Shown: positions 56,536 to 64,000 of the stretch, piece by piece
How positions within the stretch are numbered: position 1 is the stretch's first letter
How the letters are laid out: each line of letters opens with the position of its first letter
From: Roseiarcus sp963836695
GTDB taxonomy: Bacteria > Pseudomonadota > Alphaproteobacteria > Rhizobiales > Beijerinckiaceae
Direction: 5' to 3'
DNA length: 64,000 nt
NCBI GenBank assembly: GCA_963836695.1
Contig: CAWIKX010000028.1
Location: 1 to 64,000, forward strand
Notes under the pieces: generated by a model
The model's input: only the letters and a program-made list of their open reading frames with translations
What the model was told of the DNA's origin: nothing
Databases searched by the model: none
Program-made: the position numbers and the translations under genes

Positions 56536-57894
56536 TCAGTCGAGCGAAAACCGGCGCGCGATCGCGGCGAAGGACTGATCGAGGATATCGACCCCGCGCA
56601 AAGCTTCCTCTTCGGTAATGACCAAAGGCGGGTTGATGCGGATGACGTTGGAATAAGACATGGTGATGAGGCCGCGCTCGAGCGCCTCATGGAAGAGAGC
56701 GCGGGTGATTGTCTTATCCAATGGTTCTTTGGTCTTACGGTCTGCCACTAGCTCCACGCCGATGAGCAGACCGCGACCGCGCACATCGCCGACGAAGCGG
56801 TATTTTTCCTGCACCTTCTTCAAGGCTTCGAGCATTTTGGCGCCGACGCGCGCCGAATTCTCGACGAGCTTGTCTTCAAGGATGGCCTCAACCGCGCCGA
56901 GCCCCGCCGCGGCGGCCAGCGGATTGCCGCCATAGCTGGACGAACTGCCGCTCGGCTCTCCAAAGGGCTTCGCCGACATGTGCTCGAGGGACGAGGCGAC
57001 AGCGCTTAAGGGAAAGCCGCCGCCGATGCCCTTGCCGATCGTCATGACGTCGGGCTTCAGCCCGAAATGATCGGAGGCCCACATCTTGCCGGTGCGGCCG
57101 AAGCCGACCAGAATTTCGTCGGCGATGAGAAGCGCGCCGGCGTCTGTCGCGATCTCGCGCACCGCGTGGATGAAGTCGTCGGGCGGGATGACGTTGCCGG
57201 CCGTGCCTTGCATCGGCTCAATGATGATCGCCGCGAGCTCGCCCTGAGTGTCGTTCTTGATGACGTTGCGCAGATGCTCGGCGCAGGCCATGCCGCACGA
57301 CGGGTGCTGCAGATTGAACGGGCAGCGGTAGCAATTCGCATAAGGCGAATGATGCATGCCCGGCGGAAATGGCCCCTGGTGGTTGCGATAGCCGCCGCCC
57401 AGCATGCCGATAACGCCCTGGCTCTTGCCATGGAAGCCGCCCCAGAAGCCGATGAACTCGAACTTCTTGGTCACCGACTTGGCAAGCCGGAACGCGGCCT
57501 CGACCGCCTCGGCGCCGCCGGAAAACAATTGCAGATGGGTGAGCCCCTCCGGCAAGAGCGAGGCGACGAGATTGAGGAATTGAGCACGCGTCTTGGTCGT
57601 GAAGCTGCCGAACGTCGACCGTTCGATTTGCTCCTTGAGGCGCTTCACATAGTGCGGGTGGCCGTGTCCTACGCTGCCAACCGCGATGCCCGCGATGAAG
57701 TCGAGATATTCATTGCCGTCCACGTCAGTGATGGTGCAGCCCTTGGCGTGGTCGACGACGATCTGCGAGAAGAGAGCGATCGATTGCAGGCCGGGCGCCA
57801 TCGCCTTGGCTTCCTGATCGAAGATCGCTTTCGATTTCGGCCCTGGCACAGTGCGCCGCTGAAATGCGCTGTTCGGGGATGGGACTTCGTTCAA
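56536..57894 (-). CDS. Class III PLP-dependent aminotransferase
   Basis: A 452-residue fold-type I aminotransferase of the acetylornithine/GABA class. 'FIAGIAVGSVGHGHPHYV', 'LQLFSGGAEAVEAAFRLAKS', 'LLIADEILVGFGRTGKMWAS' and Schiff-base Lys in 'MTIGKGIGGGFPLSAV' are intact. A Cys-rich insert 'NCYRCPFNLQHPSCGMACAE' occurs as in some AGXT2-like members. Context suggests it aminates a keto-cyclitol or keto-sugar made by the next gene's dehydrogenase. A role in hopanoid side-chain amination (as HpnO) is an alternative because shc is nearby. It is four bases behind the ATP-grasp gene. Confidence 0.88.
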   Translation of the reverse strand: MNEVPSPNSAFQRRTVPGPKSKAIFDQEAKAMAPGLQSIALFSQIVVDHAKGCTITDVDGNEYLDFIAGIAVGSVGHGHPHYVKRLKEQIERSTFGSFTTKTRAQFLNLVASLLPEGLTHLQLFSGGAEAVEAAFRLAKSVTKKFEFIGFWGGFHGKSQGVIGMLGGGYRNHQGPFPPGMHHSPYANCYRCPFNLQHPSCGMACAEHLRNVIKNDTQGELAAIIIEPMQGTAGNVIPPDDFIHAVREIATDAGALLIADEILVGFGRTGKMWASDHFGLKPDVMTIGKGIGGGFPLSAVASSLEHMSAKPFGEPSGSSSSYGGNPLAAAAGLGAVEAILEDKLVENSARVGAKMLEALKKVQEKYRFVGDVRGRGLLIGVELVADRKTKEPLDKTITRALFHEALERGLITMSYSNVIRINPPLVITEEEALRGVDILDQSFAAIARRFSLD

Positions 57895-57898
57895 GAGA

Positions 57899-58750
57899 TC
57901 AATTCCTTACTGAGGCGACCAAGCGCGGGCGCCGTTGGAAGCGCTCGGTCAGGCAATCGGCGATCGCCTCTGCGGCGCGGTCGCGATAGAGCGCGTAGCT
58001 CGGCCACGCATTGAGATCGATGATCATCGGCGCGCCGTCAGCCTTGATGACGGCGTCGCCGCCAAAGACTTCAAGGCCAAGCGCACCGGCGGCGCCGAAC
58101 GCGGCCTCGCTCAGGCGAGCCGGATCGAAAACATGACCCAGCATGCCTTGGTCCCGATGATAGAACCACTGGAACCAATTGGCGCCCGTGCTCGCCGCGT
58201 GATTCCGGACGCCGTAGAATTTGACGAGATCGCCCGCCACATGCTCCTGGGCGACGACGAACGGGATGCCGCGGTCAGCGAAACGGCGCAAAGCCTCGCG
58301 CCAGCCGGTATCTGAGGCGGCGTACATCACGTCGTCGCGTTGCGTCGCGTGGAAATCATAGCGCTTGATCCAGGCGCAGTCGGCCGGTCGCGGCGTGTTC
58401 GCGTCGGCGGCGACGATCCAGCTCATCGGCGCCGAGACGCGATGGCGGGTGAAAAGGCCAACCATGCGGTGGCGATAGGTGTTGCGAATGGCCACCGGCG
58501 AATTCACCACGATCGCGCCCGCTTTCTCCATCGCCGCCAGGCGATCAAGAACGGTCCCGCGCTCGCACATGACGAAGAGGTTGGCCGAGGGCGCTTCAAC
58601 CACGACGTCGGCGGCCACCAATTCGACCCTGAAGCCCCGCTCCCTCAAAGCTTCGCCGACGCTTCGCATGATCGCCGCATCGTCGTCGATGCGGCCGGGC
58701 GAGTGCGCCGGCTCGCGTAGGACGCCAATGCAGGTAGGTCCCTTGTTCAT
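57899..58750 (-). CDS. ATP-grasp enzyme, substrate unknown
   Basis: A 283-residue protein with an ATP-grasp layout. The N-terminal pre-ATP domain runs to about 95 ('VVNSPVAIRNTYRHRMV'). The ATP-lid Lys is in 'CAWIKRYDFHAT', the adenine-side strand is 'PFVVAQEHVAGDLVKFYGV', and the metal-binding end is 'DAVIKADGAPMIIDLNAWPS' (D, then D-x-N). The IDxNxWPS ending is shared by RimK-type ligases and ITPK-type inositol-phosphate kinases. It may therefore ligate an amino acid or phosphorylate a cyclitol. Start ATG 58750 overlaps the nucleotidyltransferase stop (ATGA). Confidence 0.75.
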   Translation of the reverse strand: MNKGPTCIGVLREPAHSPGRIDDDAAIMRSVGEALRERGFRVELVAADVVVEAPSANLFVMCERGTVLDRLAAMEKAGAIVVNSPVAIRNTYRHRMVGLFTRHRVSAPMSWIVAADANTPRPADCAWIKRYDFHATQRDDVMYAASDTGWREALRRFADRGIPFVVAQEHVAGDLVKFYGVRNHAASTGANWFQWFYHRDQGMLGHVFDPARLSEAAFGAAGALGLEVFGGDAVIKADGAPMIIDLNAWPSYALYRDRAAEAIADCLTERFQRRPRLVASVRN

Positions 58751-59475
58751 GGGCCGGCATTCTCAGGCGAGCGGTGGAACCCTGCCTGCTCTGCGGCCTC
58801 GACGTCGTGCGCGCGGTCGATGTCGAATACCAGGGGCAGGACGACGCCGTAGACAGGGCAGCCTTCGTCGACCAGCCATTTGAGATAGTCACGCAGACGC
58901 TTGAAGCGCGCGGATGGCGTCGCAATCCTTTGCGCCGGAAGCCAATAGATCCCGGCCGTCACGTGGCTGCCTTGATCCGCGCCAAGCGCGCGAATGCGGT
59001 CGTCATCCTCCAGGCTCGCCCATAGCGGATTCTCGTCATCGACATGACCGGTCAGGCCAAGCACAAACGCATCGTCCGGAAAGCTTGCGGCCGAGCTCAC
59101 AAAGAGCTGCAAGGCGCCAACCGGCATGATCGCGTCCACCGTCGTGATCAACGCGCGCGCGCCGGCAAGCCTGGCGGCGACAAGCTGAAAGCTCGCGTAG
59201 GACGACGGCGTCGTCCGCACGATCACGTCGAGATCCAAGCCGTCGGCGTGGTCAGAGAGCCACCGCCGGCAATCGTCGCTGTCTTCGTTGACGATGACGG
59301 TCGCCTGGCGAACGCCGACCGTGCGAAAGCGATCAAGCGCGTGGGCGATCAGCGGTCGTCCGTCGACAGGCGTCATCGGCTTGCTGACGCGATAGCCGTC
59401 GGCGCGCAGCCGCGTCCCATGACCGGCGGCGATAACGCCTCCCCGCAAGGCGAGCGATGCGGACGCGCCGGTCAT
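58747..59475 (-). CDS. Nucleotidyltransferase (NTP-transferase fold)
   Basis: A 242-residue enzyme of the sugar-phosphate nucleotidyltransferase/MobA type. The nucleotide loop is 'GGVIAAGHGTRLRADGYRVS' (G-x-G-T-R-x-R with a downstream Lys), then 'KPMTPVDGRPLIAHAL'. A metal-binding Asp lies in 'ALITTVDAIM'. Such enzymes join a phosphorylated sugar or polyol to CMP, GMP, UMP or dTMP. Next to an inositol-phosphate synthase, an inositol-phosphate cytidylyl- or guanylyl-transferase is a reasonable guess. Its ends overlap both neighbours by four bases. Confidence 0.8.
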   Translation of the reverse strand: MTGASASLALRGGVIAAGHGTRLRADGYRVSKPMTPVDGRPLIAHALDRFRTVGVRQATVIVNEDSDDCRRWLSDHADGLDLDVIVRTTPSSYASFQLVAARLAGARALITTVDAIMPVGALQLFVSSAASFPDDAFVLGLTGHVDDENPLWASLEDDDRIRALGADQGSHVTAGIYWLPAQRIATPSARFKRLRDYLKWLVDEGCPVYGVVLPLVFDIDRAHDVEAAEQAGFHRSPENAGP

Positions 59476-60188
59476 GTCAGGAGTTCAAGCAGATGCGGTA
59501 GCGCGGTCACGGCGGCGAGAACGGGCCGGTCCGCAACGCCACGTTCTGCAGCCTGCACGGATTCTGGCGCGATCCAGATGAAGCCCATGCCGGAACGCCG
59601 CGCGCCTTCACCGTCCCGACGCAACGAGTCGCCCACCATCACGGTCGTATCCGCCGTCGCATTGAGCGCTGAAAGAGCGGCCTGGAAAATCGCCGGTTCG
59701 GGCTTTTCGGCGCCGACCCGCTGGCTATCCGTCATGACCCCGAACAGAGGCGCGAGACCCGAGCTCTCGCATGCTGCTTCGAGATTGCCATAGAAATTCG
59801 AGACCACGCCGAGCCGGTAGCGTTCGCCGAGCGCCTCGAGGACCGGGCGATTGCGGGCGAAGGCGGCGGACATCTCGGACAGAAAGCGCGAGGCCACACG
59901 CTTGGCGCGAGCCTCATCGATTCCCGCCCAGCCGGGGGCCACGGCGCGCCGCACGAGTTCGGCCTCGAGCCCTGTGGCCAAAGAGGCCACCGTCGCCTCG
60001 AGGCTGGTCGTCGGCAGGAGCGTGCCAACGAGCGCGTCATCTGCGGCGTAGTAAGCCGGCGCAAAGGCGTCGGCGGACAGATCCAGCCCCTCCGCACGGT
60101 AGAGATCGTGGAAGCGCTCCTTCCACGCCACTCCGTCAGAGTCGAGCGTGCCGCCAAAATCAAACAACACCGTTTCGATCGCTTGCAC
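59472..60188 (-). CDS. HAD-superfamily phosphatase
   Basis: A 238-residue subfamily IA HAD hydrolase: motif I 'LFDFGGTLDSDG' (nucleophile Asp), motif II 'GVVSNFYGN', motif III Lys in 'GAEKPEPAIFQ', motif IV 'VMVGDSLRRDGEGA'. The helical cap (about 20-110) suits small phosphorylated substrates. The GTG start at 60188 directly follows the ino1 stop codon with no gap, so translation is probably coupled. In this operon it may dephosphorylate inositol phosphate or a later intermediate. Confidence 0.85.
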   Translation of the reverse strand: MQAIETVLFDFGGTLDSDGVAWKERFHDLYRAEGLDLSADAFAPAYYAADDALVGTLLPTTSLEATVASLATGLEAELVRRAVAPGWAGIDEARAKRVASRFLSEMSAAFARNRPVLEALGERYRLGVVSNFYGNLEAACESSGLAPLFGVMTDSQRVGAEKPEPAIFQAALSALNATADTTVMVGDSLRRDGEGARRSGMGFIWIAPESVQAAERGVADRPVLAAVTALPHLLELLT

Positions 60189-61337
60189 TTACCGGCGGCC
60201 GCGGCCCGCGACCTTCGCGCTCTTCGGCGCCTCTCCGGGAAGATCGAAAGGCTTGCCCTCAATGAACGCGTTGCAGGCGTCATGCGCGACGCTGTCGCGC
60301 ATCTGACGCGGTGGGCTCTTCATGAAGTAGGAGGACGGACCCTCGAGCGGGCCGCCGATGCCGCGCTCGAGACCGAGCTTCGCGCAGCGCAACGCGTCGA
60401 TGACGACACCGGCGCTATTCGAGGAATCCTGCACCGATAGTCTCAGCTCGATCTCAAGCGGCGCGTCGCCGAAGCCGCGCCCCTCCATGCGGATGAAGGC
60501 AACCTTGTTATCGCGCTGCCAGGGAATGTAGTCGGAGGGCCCGATGTGGATGTCTGCGTCGTCGAGCCGCTCGTCGAGCTGCGACTGCACGGATTCGGTC
60601 TTGGAAATCTTCTTCGACTTGAGGCGCTTGCGCTCCAGCATGTTGAGGAAGTCGGTATTGCCGGCTGTGTTGAGCTGGTAGGTGCGATCCACAGCCACGC
60701 CACGGTCGGCGAATAGGCGCGCGAGCGAACGGTGGACGATGGTCGCGCCGACCTGGCTCTTGATATCGTCGCCGACGATCGGCACCCCCGCATCCTCGAA
60801 TTTCTTCGACCATTCCGGGTCGGACGCGAGGAACACGGGGATGCAGTTGACCAAGGCGACGCCCGCGTCGAGGCAGGCCTGCGCGTAATGCTTGGCGGCC
60901 TTGTCGGAGCCGACGGGCAGGTAGCACAGCAGCACCTCGGCGCCGGATTTGCGTAAGGCCTCGGCGATGTCGGTCGGCTCGAGATCCGCCGGACGGAAAG
61001 CCTCGTCGTCGCTATAATCCGCCATATGGGCGGCGATCCCGTCGAGCGGCGGCCCCATCTGCACCACGACGTTGGAGACGGGCAGCGAGCTCTGGAAGAT
61101 GCGGGTGTTGTTCGGTTTGGCGAAGATCGCCTCCTCGAGCGGTCGGCCGACCTTGCGCTTGTCGACATCGAAAGCGGCGACGAACTCGACGTCGCAGGCC
61201 CGGTAGCCGCCGATCACCTGATGCATGACGCCATCGATCGCGGCGTTGCGGCGGTTGCGATAATATTCCACGCCTTGCACCAGCGCGCTGGCGCAATTGC
61301 CGACTCCGGCGATGGCGACCTTGATGTTCTTTTGCAT
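60189..61337 (-). CDS. ino1: Inositol-3-phosphate synthase
   Basis: A 382-residue NAD-dependent cyclase turning glucose-6-phosphate into myo-inositol phosphate. The NAD loop 'VAIAGVGNCASALVQGVEYY' and the catalytic region 'RTYQLNTAGNTDFLNMLE', 'RLKSKKISKTESVQSQL' and 'PSDYIPWQRDNKVAFIRMEG' identify the short actinobacterial/archaeal-type enzyme. De novo inositol synthesis is uncommon in alphaproteobacteria. First of six minus-strand genes with gaps of at most eight bases; squalene-hopene cyclase lies 184 bases upstream on the same strand. Confidence 0.95.
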   Translation of the reverse strand: MQKNIKVAIAGVGNCASALVQGVEYYRNRRNAAIDGVMHQVIGGYRACDVEFVAAFDVDKRKVGRPLEEAIFAKPNNTRIFQSSLPVSNVVVQMGPPLDGIAAHMADYSDDEAFRPADLEPTDIAEALRKSGAEVLLCYLPVGSDKAAKHYAQACLDAGVALVNCIPVFLASDPEWSKKFEDAGVPIVGDDIKSQVGATIVHRSLARLFADRGVAVDRTYQLNTAGNTDFLNMLERKRLKSKKISKTESVQSQLDERLDDADIHIGPSDYIPWQRDNKVAFIRMEGRGFGDAPLEIELRLSVQDSSNSAGVVIDALRCAKLGLERGIGGPLEGPSSYFMKSPPRQMRDSVAHDACNAFIEGKPFDLPGEAPKSAKVAGRGRR

Positions 61338-61521
61338 TCGATCAGTGATCCCGACGGCGCCCGCTGACGGTGTGAACGGGGTCCGTCTTCATCCGCAGGC
61401 TTGTTGAAAACGTGAAGTATATAGGACTGGATTGCGCCAGCAAAGCGTCGGATTTCACGAAAGTGCGACCGTAGATTGGACGTCGTGTTATCCGTAACGG
61501 AGTCACGTGGCTTCGGGCGCG

Positions 61522-63498
61522 TCACATGCCGAACGCAGGCGCCCGGCTGTTGCCGCGCTTGAGATTGCGATACCGCGCAAGCGCCCAAAGCGGAAAAAAC
61601 TTCGAATAGCCGTGGTAACGCAAATAGAACACGCGCGGAAAACCGGTCGCCGTGTGGAACGGCTCGTTCCAGAAGCCGTCCTCGCCTTGCGTCGAGGCGA
61701 GATAGGCGACCCCGCGCGCGACGGCGGGACGGTCGGCTTCGCCCGCGGCCATGAGCCCGAGCACGGCCCAGGCCGTCTGAGAGGCCGCACTGGGCGCAGG
61801 TTCATAGTCTTTGTAGTTGAGCTTGTAGCTGCTTGCGTTTTCTCCCCAGCCGCCGTCCGAATTCTGAATCCGCTCAAGCCACGTGACGGCGCGTCGCATG
61901 GGCTCGGATTGCGGGTCCTGGCCGGCGATCGACAGCGCGCATACGGACGACCAGGTTCCGTAAATGTAGTTCATGCCCCAGCGGCCGAACCAGCTTCCGT
62001 CCTTCTCCTGATCGGCCAGGAGTGCCTCGATGCCGCGCTTGAGAACCGGGCTCGTCTCGCGCGTCTCTCCGAGCTGAGCGAGCATCGAAACGCAGCGCGC
62101 CGTGACGTCAGCGGTCGGCGGGTCGAGCAGTGCGCCATGATCAGCGAACGGAATGTGATTGAGATAGGAGTAGGTGTTGTCGGCGTCGAAGGCGGCCCAT
62201 GCGCCGTTCTTGCTTTGCAAGCCCTCGATCCATTCACGCGCCCGGGCGATGGCTTGCGAATGGGCGTCGGAAGCTTTGGTCAGGCCGCCGCGGTCCGCGC
62301 GGTCCATCGCCATCGCCACAACCGCAGTGTCATCGAGATCGGGATAGTGCGGATTGGCGTATTGGAACGCCCATCCGCCAGGCCGGACGTTGGGACGCTG
62401 CACCGCCCAGTCGCCCTTGACGTCGAGCACCTGGAGCGGCGCCACCCAGTCGAGGCCCGTTCGCGCCGCCCACGCGCTCGCCTCGTCGCCTGACTCCATT
62501 AGCGCGTGGGCCACGAGCGCGGTGTCCCAAACGGGCGACAAGCAGGGTTGGCAATAGGCCTCGTCCTCGCCGACCACGAGCAGCTTCTCGATCGACCGCC
62601 GCGCGGCGGTGAGATGCGGATGGTCGGGCCTATAACCAAGCGCATCGTACATCAATACGGCGTTCGCCATGGCGGGATAGATTGCGCCTAGACCATCCTC
62701 GCCGTTCAGCCGCTCGGTCACGAAACGCGCCGCAGCGTTGAGAGCGCGCCGGCGAAGGGAGGCGGGAAAGAAGGGCTCGGCGCGCTTGAGCAGCCAATCG
62801 ATCGTACCGAAGAACTTGACCGCCGCCCAACGCTGATGCGCCCCGGTCGGCCATTTCCGCACAGTCTCGGGCGGGGCGACGAACAGCTCCGGAATCGCGA
62901 CGCCGCGAGGATTGGCCGCGCGCGGCTTGAGGGCCTGCAATACCAGCAGCGGGACCATCACCGTGCGCGCCCAATAGGAGACTTTGTCGATATGGAAGGG
63001 AAACCAGCGCGGCAAAAGCATGATCTCGACCGGCATGGTCGGCACTCCGCGCCACGGAATCGCGCCGTACAACGCAAGCAGGAACCGGGTGAAGACGTTG
63101 CTCCTGGCCGCGCCGCCATAAGCGAGGATGGCGTCGCGGGCATGCGCCATGTGCGGCGATTCGATATCCTCGCCGATCATCTTGAGAGCAAAATAGGCCT
63201 TCACGCTGGCGCTCATGTCGAAGGGACCTGCGTGAACGAGCGGCCACCCTCCATGATTGCCCTGAATGCGGCGAAGGTAGACGGCGATGAGGCGCTCGAG
63301 CTTAAGATCGGGCGCTTCGCCGCGGAAGTGCCTCAAGAGCACATATTCGGCCGGAATCGTCGCATCGGCCTCGAGCTCGAAGCACCAATGGCCATCCGCG
63401 TGCTGACGGGCGAGCAGCGCCTTCGACGCGCGCGAGATGTGACGCTCCAGCGCCTCCGCTGACGGCGCGACCTGAGATTGATCGAAAGCGATGTTCAT
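61522..63498 (-). CDS. shc: Squalene-hopene cyclase
   Basis: A 658-residue membrane-associated cyclase forming the hopane skeleton from squalene. The catalytic DxDD motif is in 'YPDLDDTAVVAMAM'. QW repeats are frequent (e.g. 'QEKDGSWFGRWGMNYIYGTW', 'QNSDGGWGE', 'QGEDGFWNEPF'), with the C-terminal 'FPRVFYLRYHGYSKFFPLWA'. ATG 63498 overlaps the hpnE stop by four bases (ATGA). It is also called hpnF in hopanoid operons. Confidence 0.97.
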   Translation of the reverse strand: MNIAFDQSQVAPSAEALERHISRASKALLARQHADGHWCFELEADATIPAEYVLLRHFRGEAPDLKLERLIAVYLRRIQGNHGGWPLVHAGPFDMSASVKAYFALKMIGEDIESPHMAHARDAILAYGGAARSNVFTRFLLALYGAIPWRGVPTMPVEIMLLPRWFPFHIDKVSYWARTVMVPLLVLQALKPRAANPRGVAIPELFVAPPETVRKWPTGAHQRWAAVKFFGTIDWLLKRAEPFFPASLRRRALNAAARFVTERLNGEDGLGAIYPAMANAVLMYDALGYRPDHPHLTAARRSIEKLLVVGEDEAYCQPCLSPVWDTALVAHALMESGDEASAWAARTGLDWVAPLQVLDVKGDWAVQRPNVRPGGWAFQYANPHYPDLDDTAVVAMAMDRADRGGLTKASDAHSQAIARAREWIEGLQSKNGAWAAFDADNTYSYLNHIPFADHGALLDPPTADVTARCVSMLAQLGETRETSPVLKRGIEALLADQEKDGSWFGRWGMNYIYGTWSSVCALSIAGQDPQSEPMRRAVTWLERIQNSDGGWGENASSYKLNYKDYEPAPSAASQTAWAVLGLMAAGEADRPAVARGVAYLASTQGEDGFWNEPFHTATGFPRVFYLRYHGYSKFFPLWALARYRNLKRGNSRAPAFGM

Positions 63499-64000
63499 GT
63501 CGAAACACTCATGGCACGGCGCCGCGGCGCATCAGCGCCCGATGCCGTTATGATCGAAGCGGCCTTATAGCCCGAACGCACCGCGCCTTCGATGGTGGCT
63601 GGCAGGCCCGTCTGTATCCAATCGCCGGCGAGCAGGACATTCGACCATTGCGTGCGCGAATCCGGCCGTTTGGCGTTCTGCGCCGGGGTCGCGGCGAAGG
63701 TCGCGCGCTTTTCCTTGACGATCTGCCAGGGCGGCACATCGGGCGGGAGACCGGTGAGCACAGCCGCCTCCCGCCAGATATCGGCCGCGAGCGCGTCGCG
63801 CGGTCTGTCGATGAGGCGGTCAGCGTTGCTAATGGTGACCGAGAGCCGATCTGGGAAAGCGAACAGCCATTCGATCTCAGCGTTCACGACGCCGACGATC
63901 GTCGGCTGGCCGCGAGGCGGCTTGACATGGAAATGAACATTGAGAATGGCACGAAATTCGTCCGGCGCCGCGAGGCCCGGAAGGAGTTCCTTCGCGATCC
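63495..64000 (-). CDS. hpnE: Hydroxysqualene dehydroxylase HpnE, C-terminal part
   Basis: The minus-strand frame runs from the right edge to a TGA at 63495-63497, covering the last 168 residues; the 5' end lies outside the window. 'LNVHFHVKPPRGQPTIVGVV' and the FAD-binding end 'LLAGDWIQTGLPATIEGAVR' match HpnE, the FAD enzyme that makes squalene from hydroxysqualene. Its overlap with shc shows a hopanoid operon (hpnE-shc) that continues beyond the window. Confidence 0.92.
   Translation of the reverse strand, partial: IAKELLPGLAAPDEFRAILNVHFHVKPPRGQPTIVGVVNAEIEWLFAFPDRLSVTISNADRLIDRPRDALAADIWREAAVLTGLPPDVPPWQIVKEKRATFAATPAQNAKRPDSRTQWSNVLLAGDWIQTGLPATIEGAVRSGYKAASIITASGADAPRRRAMSVST

Noticed and set aside
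57067..58014. 315-codon plus-strand frame opposite the aminotransferase gene
   Set aside because: Antisense shadow of a certain PLP enzyme, with no family features of its own.
61507..62493. Long plus-strand frame opposite squalene-hopene cyclase
   Set aside because: It is a by-product of high GC antisense to a certain gene; the minus-strand protein has the DxDD motif and QW repeats over its full length.

Overview
The window is about 64 kb of GC-rich chromosome with dense, short-spaced genes. It reads as an alphaproteobacterium, most likely of the Hyphomicrobiales (Rhizobiales). Reasons: a ctrA gene divergent from a fliJ-like gene with GANTC sites between them; a three-subunit (pntAA/pntAB/pntB) transhydrogenase; sdhCDAB order; an error-prone dnaE2 with a GTTC-N7-GTTC SOS box; bluB; hopanoid genes (hpnE, shc); and rhizobial-style palindromic repeats. 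No phage, IS element, CRISPR array, rRNA or tRNA was recognised, and nothing in the window fixes genus or lifestyle.

Layout. 1-6.2 kb: end of a coiled-coil gene, a DUF4239 membrane protein, a BacA/ABCD-like ABC exporter, a META lipoprotein-like protein, hsp20 behind a possible RNA thermometer, and a secreted PepSY-like protein. 6.3-15.7 kb: threonine aldolase, gltB-gltD, ctrA and fliJ. 15.9-23.5 kb: pntAA-pntAB-pntB plus an alpha/beta hydrolase, an AT-rich spacer, an OsmC protein, a MATE exporter and a nucleoside hydrolase. 23.6-33.9 kb: SOS-type dnaE2 carrying two in-frame palindromic-repeat insertions, a DMT exporter, a PIN toxin-antitoxin pair, and housekeeping genes (methyltransferase, comF, grxC, DUF1178, DUF3108, GNAT, ppa). 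33.9-43.2 kb: a sugar ABC importer, a flavin monooxygenase, a broken sirtuin gene, mazEF, an RMND1-like protein, a cupin, bluB with an unusual hairpin array upstream, and an orphan HTH protein.

43.5-51.2 kb is a divergent sugar-acid catabolic locus. A UxaA-type dehydratase, a HAD phosphatase, two different FAH-fold enzymes, a 2-oxoglutarate-semialdehyde-type aldehyde dehydrogenase and a PfkB kinase surround a GntR regulator with a palindrome in the divergent promoter. The likely product is 2-oxoglutarate, and the sdhCDAB operon (succinate dehydrogenase) follows directly. Dps comes next.

55.5-61.3 kb is the most intriguing part. Six abutting minus-strand genes encode myo-inositol-phosphate synthase, a HAD phosphatase, a nucleotidyltransferase, an ATP-grasp enzyme, a class III aminotransferase and a Gfo/Idh dehydrogenase. 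They look like a compact pathway from glucose-6-phosphate to an oxidised, aminated and activated cyclitol. It sits directly downstream of squalene-hopene cyclase and hpnE.

Three genes (cobB-like, sdhD, Gfo/Idh) have frames broken by single small indels. sdhD lies inside an otherwise intact essential operon, so some of these breaks may be sequence errors rather than biology.
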